Assembly: GCA_037103525.1 (NCBI GenBank) | Contig: JAZKLR010000077.1 | Span: 496,001 to 560,000, forward strand | DNA from: Ganaspis brasiliensis | Lineage: Eukaryota > Arthropoda > Insecta > Hymenoptera > Figitidae | Direction of reading: 5' to 3' | Length of the DNA: 64,000 bases | Part shown: positions 52,806-63,075 of the stretch, piece by piece | Position numbering within the stretch: the stretch's first letter is position 1 | Layout of the letters: every line of letters starts with the position of its first letter | Program-made: the position numbers and the translations under genes | Notes under the pieces: generated by a model | Seen by the model: the letters and a program-made list of their open reading frames with translations, nothing else | What the model was told of the DNA's origin: nothing | Databases searched by the model: none

Positions 52806-54933
52806 ATAAAAAGTATCCCAGTAAGAAGAGAGTAATTAAAAAATATTAAAAAATTTTAATATTTTTGAATACGTTTTCTGTCCAATACATTTGTATCCGG
52901 TGATAGCACCTACTTTTACACGATAATCAAACCTTATGAATATGGGTTGAAAAAATTTGTCAATCCAAGTGAATCCCTTTATAATGGAAAAAAAATAAAA
53001 TGAATATTTTTTAATGTCTGCAGTTCAGGTTATTGAATACAAATGAATCCCTTTATAATGAAAAAATAAACTAGTTATTTTTAAATACCCACACGTCAGA
53101 TTATTCAATCTAAATGAATATTTTTATAATAAAAATGCAATTAAAATAAAATGAAAATTTATCCGAATGAATACCCTTATAATTGAAAAATATAAAATGA
53201 ACATTTTTAATACTCACGATTCAGTTTTATTTAATCAAAATAAATACCATTATAATGAAAAAAAATGAAATTTTAATATTTGAATACACATAGTTCCGAT
53301 GATTCAATCCAAATTAATCTCTTTATAATTTAAATAAATAAAACCAAATCCATTGTTCTAAATACTCATCTCTTTAAAAATAAATCAGTGAAAAGTCACT
53401 GAAGAAATTCAAATTAGTATAAATTTCTACTAATTTTGTTAAATTCTTTACTAAAGTTTTAGTGAAAATTGACTAAAAATTAGTAGAAAGTTACACTAAT
53501 TCGAATTAGTGACCGTTTTTCACTAATTCAGATTAAAAGAGCACATTTGAAATCACTGTAAGGTGTAAACAAAGAACAAAGAATTTCAATTTTTGAAATT
53601 AATTTCATTAATTTCGATTTATAGGGTTATAAACAACTCCCATAAATGGGGGGTATTTATACACAATTTATGTAATTATTAATTTATAACTAATATCCAA
53701 ATAAACCTAGCGAGTTGTAGTCTTTTCTGACTTGACTATTTTTTTATATTTTAAAACAATAACTTATTCAGTAAAATTAACCACAATAACCAATTGCAAT
53801 TGTTATAAACAAATTATTGTTAATAATGATTAATTACTCACAAATTCACCTGGAAAGAGACAACTTTTTCCTAATTTTACAAATTAATGGCCTATGGTTA
53901 GAAAAATAAAAATTGTTGACTGTCAATTATTATTTACTAGCAACATTAACGCGCGCTCAAGCGCACTACAAACTTTCCATTATTGGTCATTTAAAAACAT
54001 AAATTTTTGCAAATTCAAATAATGAAACTTACGAAATTGAAGAATATATTTGAAAAATGACAAAAATACATTGACATTTGAAAACAAATGTCGAAAAATA
54101 GCTACATAATTACACAATTGAAAAGAATAGTTTAAAAATTTTAACAATAAATTTTAATTTTAAACAAAAGAGTTGAAAAATTATAGGAATAACTGTTGGA
54201 AATACCTAATTGTAAATTGAACAACTGTATTGAAAATCGATAAAAATAATTGAAATTGAAGAAAATAATAAAAATGGAAGAAATAAATTGAAAATTTGAA
54301 AAAAATAATTGACAATTGAAAACAAAATTCAAAAGATGGCTAGATTAATACACAACCGATCAAAATAACTTAAAAAATCGAAGAATAGTTATAAAATTTT
54401 AAGATCATAATTGAAAATTGAAAAATTGTAGGAAATAAATGAAAACTGCGGAAAATGATTAATAATATTGAAGGAAATAGTTGAAAAATGACGAAAATAA
54501 TTGTCAATTGAAAACAAAAATCGAAAAATAACTAGATTAATAGACAACTGAAAAAAGAATTGAAAAAATTAAACAAGAAATATTAAATTTAAAGAAAATA
54601 ATTGCAAATTGAAAAATTAAGAAAATTGTAGGAATAATTGCAATTTTAAAACAATTTTTATGAGTGTACAAAATAATTGAAAAAGTCCAAGAATTATAGG
54701 AAATTGAGGAATTAATTGAAAATCGATCAAAATAATTTAAAATTAAAGAAAATATTTGAGAATTGAGGAAATAAATTGAGAACTGAAGAAATACATCGAA
54801 AATTTAAGAATTAAATTAAAATTTTAAAAAATAATAATTGATAACTGAAAAAAAAATTACAAAATGACGAAAATAAATGACAACTGAAAACACAATTCAA
54901 AATATGGCTAGATTAACACGCAACTCAACAAAA

Positions 54934-55866
54934 TCTATATAAATAAAATCAACATTTTGTCTGTACATTGCGCCAAACTCAAAAAATTTTACATACTTTT
55001 TCGTTTTAAGTGATAAGAATCGCGAAAATGCAAAAAAAAAAAAATTCTGTCTGTCTGTCCAGGATTTTTTGTCCGGGCATCACTTAAAAACGGCTCAGCC
55101 GATTCAGGTGAAATTTGGCAGAGTATTAGAGTGTCACTCTACTTAGATTTATAAAAAAAAAATTTTAGAAAATATTATTAAAAGCTGAGATATACAACTA
55201 AGTCACATTTTCACATACACGTACATACATACACATAAACATGCATATGTACATATATACATACACACACATATATACACACAAACACATACTCACATAT
55301 ACACACACTTTTCACTATGATATTTGTAAACAGCGGATCAAATTACGTAAGCATACGATGTATCAAAAAGATTTGAGGTTTAAGCTGCGAAGTACACCCC
55401 AAACACCTGCATGAAAATAATTTTTGTCAAAAAATACTTTCTGTCGGAAAATGCATGCTTTAAAAAATACTTTCAGTCAGAGAATATTTTTGGTCAAAAA
55501 ATACTGTTGATGGCACGCCACTAGATTGGGCCCGTATCATTTTGACACAAATTTTTTCGTGCAACTTGTTATATTGTACTCCCGACGATGAATGTTATAT
55601 TTTACTCCTACTAAAATCAAAGAATTTTAAGTATTAATTATTCAATAATTAAACTTACAGGATTAGTTAAGTCTTTTAATATTAATTTAATGAATTAAAA
55701 TCAATTATTTAATAAAAAAGACTTAAAAATCTTTGATTTTAGAAGGAGTAAAATATAACATTCATCTTCGGGAGTACAATATAACAAGTTGCCCAACAAA
55801 ATTTGTGTCAAAATAATACGGGCCCACTAGATTTCGATGCCCGCCGAAGGCGGGCTCGAAAGCTAG
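54934..55866 (+). mobile_element. Non-autonomous Helitron
   Basis: It begins TCTATATAAATAAAATC and ends with the hairpin GCCCGCCGAAGGCGGGC followed by TCGAAAGCTAG. It lies between host A (54933) and T (55867). There are no terminal inverted repeats or target duplication, as expected for Helitrons. It holds a (CA/TA)-rich microsatellite at about 55205-55310 and a nested palindrome at 55529-55822. Confidence 0.85.
55529..55822. mobile_element. GGGCCCGTATCATTTTGACA palindromic MITE nested in the Helitron
   Basis: The ends are GGGCCCGTATCATTTTGACA and the complement of TGTCAAAATAATACGGGCCC. An 8-bp ACTAGATT flanks both sides, suggesting a hAT- or Mutator-like source. Inner arms include CAACTTGTTATATTGTACTC. 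Confidence 0.75.
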
Positions 55867-56815
55867 TAATTTATAAAATCAAAGAATAATTATAAAATTT
55901 TTAGTTAATAATTTAAAATTGAAAAATTGTAGGAATTAATTGAAAACTGCGGAAAATAATTAAAAATTGAAGTTAAAAAATAACTAGAGTAATTGAAAAA
56001 ATGAAGAAAATATGTGAAAAATGACGAAAATAATTGTCAAGTAAAAAGAAAATTAAAAAATAACTAGATTAATAGACAACTGAAAAAAATAATTGAAAAA
56101 ATGAAACAAGTAATATTAAATGTAAAGAAAATAATTGTAAATTGAAAAATTTAGAAAATTATAGAAATAATTGTTGGAAATAATTGCCCATTTAACAACT
56201 GGATTGAAAATCGAAAAAAATAATTAAAATTGTAAAAAGTAATTGAAAATAGAAGAAAGCAATTAAACATTGAAGAATGGAATTGAAATTGAAAAAAGCC
56301 GAGAATTAATGAATATATCTTAGAAGAAAAAAATTGAAAACTGAAGATTGGAAATAAAAATTGAAGAATGGCATTAAAAATTAAAGAACATAATTGAATA
56401 ATTGTATTTAAAATTAAAGAAACTTAATGATATCGAACAAAATAATAGAAAAAAGCGATAATTTTTTAATATTAAAGAAAATAACTGAAAATTGAAAAGT
56501 GGAATTTAAATTTGAAGAAAATAACTGAGAAATGAAGAATTCTAGAATTGAATAATTGATTTGCAATTTTAAAACAATTTTTATGAGTGTAAAAAATAAT
56601 TGAAAAAGTCCGGGAATTATTGGAAATTGAGGAATTAATTGAAAATTGATCAAAATAATTAAAAATTAAAGAAAATATTTGAGAATTAAAGAAAATAATT
56701 AAAAATTGAAGAAATAAATTGGAAATTAAAGAATTAAATGGAAATTTCAAGAAAATAATTGATAATTAAAAGAAAAATTACAATATGACGAAAATAATTA
56801 ACTATTAAATATTAT

Positions 56816-57361
56816 AACTATTGCTAATAATTTTTGGTGTAAAAAACGAAAATAATATGTACCTAAAATTTACTTAGTAATAGTATCCATTTTTCTATCC
56901 AGAAAGTCTGGCAGTCCATATAGCACTTTCACAACCGTTTTTATAGTTTTTATAATGAAAACCGAAAAACATTTTGTCAGTATAATTTAATTTTAAGTTT
57001 TGAATGAGCGTTTTTGGTACGTGTTGACCGGATCAAAATTTAACGAAAACTGAGTTTACAAGGAAAGTGACAGTTGAGATGAAACACATGTTAAAAGTCA
57101 TAAAAGGATCAAGCGAGGGTTCAAGAAAAGGTTTAGTTGTCTCGATAGGAAAAAAAACTTGTTTGTGTGGTTCATTGTTATGAAGGGGTCAAGATTTTAG
57201 AGACCTCGGGAAACATTTTTGTGACGATGTAAATGAAAATACTCGTGAAAATATAAACAGAAATATTGCTGAGATTAAAACTATAAAATTGCCTGGTAAA
57301 AAACAGATAAGTTGTTAGTGTCATTACGTTCGTTAACTGCTGTTGTATCCGTTAATTCATT
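56816..57361. other. Non-repetitive segment inside the Foldback-like element
   Basis: No confident gene. A stretch at about 57055-57315 reads for 75 codons in one plus frame with a single stop, but no homology was recognised. Confidence 0.3.
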
Positions 57362-57365
57362 TTAA

Positions 57366-57448
57366 GGATCATACGTTTTTTATAATTTCCCGTTCTGTCT
57401 AAAATTTTTGCCTCAATTTTTACTTTATCAAAATCGAAAGTATGGTCC
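57366..57448. mobile_element. 83-bp TTAA-flanked hairpin
   Basis: The ends are GGATCATACGTTTTT and AAAGTATGGTCC, flanked by TTAA at 57362-57365 and 57449-57452. The second TTAA is shared with the next element. Confidence 0.6.
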
Positions 57449-57452
57449 TTAA

Positions 57453-57991
57453 GGTATTAGTCGCGTAAAATGATTTTCGTCAGATTTTTTTAAAACTTTG
57501 TATCTGTATTCATGAGGTATTTATCTATGAAATAAAATCTATCCTATTAATTTTGACCACTTCTGAGCTTCAAAATATTAATTCGAAGTTTATACCTTTT
57601 ACATGCAATAGCACAAAATGCATGTAAAAAATGTCTCTTATATTCAATTATAAAAAAACAAGTCGTCAGTTTTTCAAATAAAACTACTAAGTTACTCATT
57701 GAGATAAAATAAATCCTTTAAAAAAAAATTAATTTTATTGACCACGCCGTATAAAAAATACAATAATTTAAAAATTCATAATTTTTCATTTTCACGTGGT
57801 TTCATTGAAAAATGTCGAAAACGTGTAAGTAATACATCACGATAACTTATAGTACCTGACTCAAAATCGTGAAAATTACATATATTACATTAGAAGAGGT
57901 CACAAGGATGCAAGTGAGTTGATATAAAAGTTTATTTTTTGTTCTTTTTATTTTGCGGGAGTTTTGCGGGAGCATTTACGCGACTAATACC
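57453..57991. mobile_element. 0.54-kb TTAA-flanked TIR element
   Basis: The ends are GGTATTAGTCGCGTAAAATG and CATTTACGCGACTAATACC, flanked by TTAA at 57449-57452 and 57992-57995. TTAA targets suggest a piggyBac- or Kolobok-type source. No coding sequence. Confidence 0.75.
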
Positions 57992-58497
57992 TTAAAACAG
58001 GCATATTCGGTAAGAGCAGTCCATTTATTAGGTGATTCATAAACATCATCTTTGTGTTCTTTTATTCTTAAGTTTAAGTTGAAGAATGAAGTTCTTTTAA
58101 AAATTACACACTGTCAATACAGATTTCAAAAAAGTTTTTTTTAATAAAGTCTAAACAAAATTTAATAACTTTCTCTCTAAATCTGAATTAGTGTTTTTCT
58201 ATTAATAAATTATTGATAAGTGGAAAAATTAATAACAAATTAGTAAAATTATTACTATTTAATAGTAGCTCACCTTTCACTAATTCAATAGTAGAAAACC
58301 ACTAATTCAGATTTAAAAAGCTTTCAAAGATGATTAATTTAAATTCTTTAAAAATGTATTCAAGAATAATATTTAAGTAAAAAAAAATTTTATTAATGAA
58401 CACTTTTAAGAGACTTTCATCAACGTCTTAATAAATTATAAAGATCACTAAAAATTATCTTCAAATTTACGTATTTTTCGCTTTTTAACCCACAATT

Positions 58498-58856
58498 AAG
58501 GTATTTCTCTTGCAGTTATATACTTGAAAAAATAGTTTTTTATGGATTTTCTTTAAATTGTGAGAAAACGTTATTTTATATGTGTCTTCTATCTGGTTAA
58601 GATTTCAGGACCCTTTACCGTCTAAAATTTGAGATATTCTTGTTCAAAATTTCAATTTTACATGCAAAATGATAAAAAATTGAAATTTCGAACAAGAATA
58701 TCTCAAATTTTAGACGGTAAAGGGTCCTGAAATCTCAATTAGATAGAAGGCACATATAAAATAACGTTTTCTCACAATTTAAAGAAAATCCATTAATCCA
58801 TAGAGAATCGATTTTTTTAAGTACCTATAACTGGAAGAGAAATATCTTAAGATGCA
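58498..58856. mobile_element. 0.36-kb near-perfect palindrome
   Basis: The arms pair GTGAGAAAACGTTATTTTAT and TTTCAGGACCCTTTACCGTC with their complements around a centre near 58672. It lies in the right arm of the Foldback-like element and has no counterpart in the left arm, so it inserted later. Confidence 0.75.
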
Positions 58857-59446
58857 ACAGTGTATAAAAACGGTGTATAATTTTGTGCCGAAGACGCATT
58901 ATAAATGAGTTCATCTGAAATAAATAAAAATTTATCAAATATTAAGTTTCAATCACATGTAGAGATGAAATGAATTGTCGGTATTTAAAAATATTAGTTT
59001 TATTTTAATTTAAATTTTATTATAGAGAGATTTATTTGTATTGAATAATCTAAGCTGTAGGTATTAAAAAATATTCATATCATTTTTTTATTTATAAAAG
59101 GTTTCAATTGGATTAATTAAATCTGAACTGTAGGTCTTCAAAAATATTGATTTTTCAAAAATTTTAATTTCATTATAAAGGGATTTATTTGTATTGAATA
59201 ACCTGAACTGCGGACATTGAAAAATATTCATTTTATTTTCTGTATTTATAAAGGGATTAATTTGGATTGACAAATATTTGAACCCATATTAATAAGGATT
59301 GATTTGCGGATAAAAGTAGGTGTTATCACCGGATACAAATGGATTGGACAGAAAACGTATTAAAAAAGATTACATAATTTGACTTTTTCTTCGAAAATCA
59401 TAAAATTCCAATCTTTTTCAATTTCCTCCTTCTTACTGGGATCGTA

Positions 59447-59590
59447 AGCAACACGGGTTTAAAGTCAGTCCAATTTGTTTACAATGATGTTTGTGTACTC
59501 GTTCACGTCTCGGGCTTCGCCCTTGACTGTCACTCGTACACAAACATCAGCGTAAACAAATGGCTGCCCTTAACCCCTTGTTGCTTAATA
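59447..59590. mobile_element. 0.14-kb palindromic MITE
   Basis: The ends are TAAGCAACACGGGTTTAAAG and the complement of CTTAACCCCTTGTTGCTTA. The inner arms are ATTTGTTTAC and GATGTTTGTGTAC with their complements. It lies just outside the right end of the Foldback-like element. Confidence 0.75.
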
Positions 59591-59599
59591 TACTATTAT

Positions 59600-61310
59600 T
59601 TCTTTTTCTCCGATTTTCAATTATTTTAATCAATTTTTAATTATTTTCTTCAACTCTAAATCATTTTTTTCAATTTCCAATTATTTGATTCAATTTTCAA
59701 TTATTTTCTTCAATTTTCAATTATTTTCATCAATTTTAAATTATTTTCTTCAGATTTAAATAATTTTCTTCAATTTTTAATTATTTAATTTAATATTCAA
59801 TAATTCTCGACTTTTTTCAACTATTTTTTTCAATTATCATTTATTTATTTCACATCTCAATAACTCCTCCAATTTTCAATTATTTTCTTCTATGATCAAT
59901 AATTCTCGGCTTTTTTCAATAATAAATTATGTTTTTGAAAATTCAATTCAATTCATCAATTATTATTCAACAATTTTCATAGAATCACATTTTCTTCAAT
60001 TTCAAATTAGTTTCTACAATTTTTAATTAATTTCTTCAAATTCTATAATTCCTGGGTTGTTCAATTTCTTTTTTATTCAATTATTACTTATTTTCTTCTA
60101 CTTTCAATCCCATTGTTCAATTCTTGAATTATTTTCTTTAATTCTCAATTATAATTTTCGACATTCAATTACATTCTTTAATTTTCAATTGTTTTTTTTT
60201 TAAATATTCAATAACTCTAGGCTTTTTACAATGATTTCTTTTAAATTCTCAATTATTTTTTTCAATTTCCAATTTTGTTCTTAAATTCCAATTATTTTCT
60301 TTAATTTCCAATTATTTTTTTATATCTCTTTCAATTTTCATCAATATTTTACAATTCTCAGCTTTTTTAAATTATGTTTTTCTTTCAATTTTTATTTAAA
60401 TTGATAATTTTTAAATTATTTTCATCAATTCGCAATTATTTCCGTCGATTTCTAAATTTTTCTGCTGTTTTCAAATATTGGCTTTAATTTTTAAGTACTT
60501 TCATTAATTTTCAATTATTTTCTTTAATTTTTAATTATTTTGTTCAATTTTCAATTGTTTGTTTCTATATTCAGTAGTCTCGACTTTTTTCAATTATCAG
60601 TTATTTATTTCATGTTTTAAAACCTTCAATTTTCAATCATTTTCTTCTATTTTCAATTTAATTGTTCAATTATTTTTTTCAATTCTCAATTAATTTCTTT
60701 AAATAACAATTCTATTCTTCAATTTTTAATATTTTCTTCAATATTAAATAATTCCTAGCATTTTCCATTTTTTTATTATAAATTATTTTCTTCTTTTTTC
60801 AATCCAATTGTTCAGTAACTTTCTTTAATTCTCAATTATTGTATTCGAATTTCAACTTTATTTCTCAATTTTCAATTGTTTTTTTTAATATTCAATAATT
60901 CTGTGTTTTTCTGATTTCAATTTCATTATTTAATTTTCAATTTATTTCTTCAATTCTGAACTATTAACTTAAATTTTAAATTATTTTTTTGATTTTCTAT
61001 CTAGTTGACCAATTTTCAATTATATTCTTTGAATTTAATAACCACTGTTCAATTTCTTCAATTATTGTTCAATTGTAGATTAATATTTACTTTTTTTTTT
61101 AATTTTGTTTCTAATTGTCAAATATCTTAGTCATTGTTCAATTATTTCTTTCTATTATTAATTATTTTTTTCATTATTAATTGGTTCTTTTAATTCTTAA
61201 TTATTATTTTTTGTAAAGTTTAATATTGAATTCTTCAATTCTCAATTATTTTCTTTGAATTTCAATTATTTTCTTCAATTATCAACTGTTATCTTCAACT
61301 TTTGTAGCCA
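59600..61310. repeat. TTCAATTATTTTC minisatellite, right block
   Basis: Degenerate tandem words continue the core interrupted at 52560. The first 138 bp duplicate 52412-52549 with one difference seen. Confidence 0.8.
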
Positions 61311-61733
61311 TTTGTAGGTCTATTTATACTTAAAATAAATTTTAAGTTAACAAGAGAAAAAAACCGGGAAAAATAGGAACAAAAACCGGGAAAAACCGGG
61401 AAATGACCGGGAATTTCGTGGGACGAAATTAGTAGACACCCTGATGCAGGCAGTGACGCAATATGCAAACATATGTTCCAAACTACTCACGACCTGTTAA
61501 TTTCAACTGAATTAAACTTTTATTTATGGAAAACGTTTAGCAATTATTTGGGAAAATTTTTGTCTTTTAATAAGTAGCAAATTATTATTAACTATAATTA
61601 AAGTTATAAATAAACAAGCAAACTGCCCAAATTTAAAGTATGAAATTCAGTTTATTTGCAACAAGAAGAGAAATTGCGAAAAATCTAAGTTAGATGGAAA
61701 ATTATTTAAAATAATTGTTTATACAGTGGCGGA

Positions 61734-61883
61734 TCCAGACTTGGTTCCAGGAGGGGGTTATATACATGAGAGAGAAAGAGACAACACTATAGTGTAGTCT
61801 CTCTCTTTTTCATGCAAATCTAAGTTAGCTCCAGGGGGGGGGTCATGACCCCCATGACCCCCCCCCCCGTGGATCCGCCACTG
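61734..61883. mobile_element. 150-bp hAT MITE with CAGTGGCGGATCC ends
   Basis: The ends are CAGTGGCGGATCCA and TGGATCCGCCACTG, with an exact 8-bp duplication TGTTTATA at 61726-61733 and 61884-61891. The G8 and C13 runs form part of the right arm. Confidence 0.9.
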
Positions 61884-62290
61884 TGTTTATAACAATTAAT
61901 CTTAATATTAATTAGATTATTAAATAATTTTGTTAGGTAATAAATTTATTTTAGAAATAATGTCATCTAAATAAATTAAATTTCAAAAACTTCAAATTTG
62001 GGCAGTTTGCTTGTTTATTTATAACTTTAATCAGTCAAATTAATTTGCTTATTAAGACAAAAATTTTCCCACTTTATTACTGAACATTTTCCACAAATAA
62101 AAATTTAATTAGGTTGAAATTAACAGGTTGTGAGTAATTTGGAACATATGTTTGCATATTGCATCACTGCCTGCATATAATAATTGTTCATAACAATTAA
62201 TTTTAATTATAATTGAATTATTTTGTTCTCAAAACATTAGTTTAAATTATTTTGGTAGTCAATTATTTGATTTCGGAAATACAGACGAAA

Positions 62291-62549
62291 GTTTTCCCCC
62301 TTTATCGCTGATTATTTGCCAAAATGAAACATTTAATTCGGTTGAAATTTACAGACTGTGGGCGATTTTGAACATTGGTTTGCATATGGCGTCATTGCCT
62401 ATACATGCGCTCCACGGGCTCCACGCAACTGAGCGCAATGACAAAAAATGGAATATCTCCAAGAGTTTTAGACCCTACATTAATTTTTTTTTAAATACTC
62501 ATAGACCCATAAGGAATCAAAAAATTTATATAAGAAAGAAAAAAAATGG
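62291..62549. repeat. Diverged direct copy of the foldback arm, then unique DNA
   Basis: 62295-62400 (CGGTTGAAATTTACAGACTG, TTGGTTTGCATATGGCGTCA) is a diverged direct copy of 62050-62175. The rest is unremarkable. Confidence 0.5.
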
Positions 62550-63075
62550 TAATTTGTAAAAAAAATTGTTTAAAAATTAGTTTTTAAGAATGTTACAAGG
62601 AGGGAATTAACATAACCTTAAAAATATGTTTCCAGGCAGCGTACGATTTCGACACTTAGCCAATTTTTTCAGAAACAAAAAAAAAAAATTAAAAATATGA
62701 CCATGTACCCATAATTTAAATTTTATGCAGATTCTAAAACTAATTTTACATTTTAGAAATATATAATTATTATTTGGGCTTCAGTTTCTGAACAAAATAT
62801 TGAAAATTGTGTACTTTTTTTTGTTCACAATTTCCAATATTTTGTTCAGAAACTGAAGCCCAAATAACATATATTTCTAAAATGTAAAATTAGTTTTAGA
62901 ATCTGCATAAAATTTAAATTATGGGTACATGGTCATATTTTTAATTTTTTTTTGTTTCTGAAAAAATTGGCTTAGTGTCGAAATTGTACGCTGCCTGGAA
63001 AAATATTTTTAAGGTTTTCTTAATTCTCTCCTTGTAACACCCTTAGTTAAATTGTTTAAAAAAAATTGTTTTTCT
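62550..63075. mobile_element. 0.5-kb near-perfect palindrome
   Basis: Arms of about 250 bp pair almost base for base. GGGCTTCAGTTTCTGAACAA at 62776 faces its complement ending at 62862, and TGTTACAAGGAGGGAATTAA at 62591 faces TTAATTCTCTCCTTGTAACA. A short poly-T centre lies near 62815. No target duplication was identified. Confidence 0.8.

Larger units (their letters stand above)
53942..56815. repeat. AATTGAAAA minisatellite array, second copy of the 7455-10500 family
   Basis: It starts with GCAACATTAACGCGCGCTC followed by TTGGTCATTTAAAAACATAA, matching the start of the OXCT1 intron array at 7458. It continues with the same longer-range order of units (for example GAAATAAATTGGAAATTAAAG at 56713 and 10109). 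It is interrupted by a Helitron. Confidence 0.75.
52816..59441. mobile_element. 6.6-kb Foldback-like element with tandem-subrepeat arms
   Basis: The ends are TCCCAGTAAGAAG and CTTCTTACTGGGA. The arms pair ACGTTTTCTGTCCAATACAT at 52871 with the complement of GATTGGACAGAAAACGT near 59342, and ATCCGGTGATAGCACCTACT with AGTAGGTGTTATCACCGGAT. Inside the arms lie about five ~72-bp tandem units (GAATCCCTTTATAATGAAAA), inverted in the right arm (59000-59260). Long TIRs built of tandem subrepeats are typical of Drosophila Foldback/Galileo (P superfamily). No target duplication or transposase was found. The interior holds an array, a Helitron and MITEs. Confidence 0.75.
51583..61443. mobile_element. 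9.9-kb CAGGG-ended non-coding transposon with nested insertions
   Basis: The ends are CAGGGTGTCTACTAA and TTAGTAGACACCCTG, with an exact 6-bp duplication ATGCAG at 51577-51582 and 61444-61449. Directly oriented CCGGGAAAAACCGGGAA repeats occur near both ends. Core TTCAATTATTTTC minisatellite lies at 52060-52560 and 59600-61300. It is the same family as 12095-22709 in opposite orientation. About 7 kb of other elements separate the two core halves. Confidence 0.85.
51473..62290. mobile_element. Old foldback element split by a 10-kb insertion
   Basis: 51473-51582 is an inverted copy of about 62180-62290 (for example GAAATCAAATAATTGACTACC against its complement at 62255). 61450-61690 is an inverted copy of about 61985-62178 (ACGCAATATGCAAACATATG against CATATGTTTGCATATTGC). 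If 51583-61449 is removed, the two left pieces join into one continuous arm. So a single foldback was split by the CAGGGTGTCTAC element. A hAT MITE occupies its centre. Confidence 0.75.

Noticed and set aside
57055..57315. About 75 codons in one plus frame with a single stop, looking like a degraded exon
   Set aside because: No recognisable motif, no convincing splice signals, and it lies inside a transposon; too weak to call.
61840..61870. G and C homopolymer runs as a G-quadruplex signal
   Set aside because: They belong to the arms of a hAT MITE and do not show four spaced G tracts.
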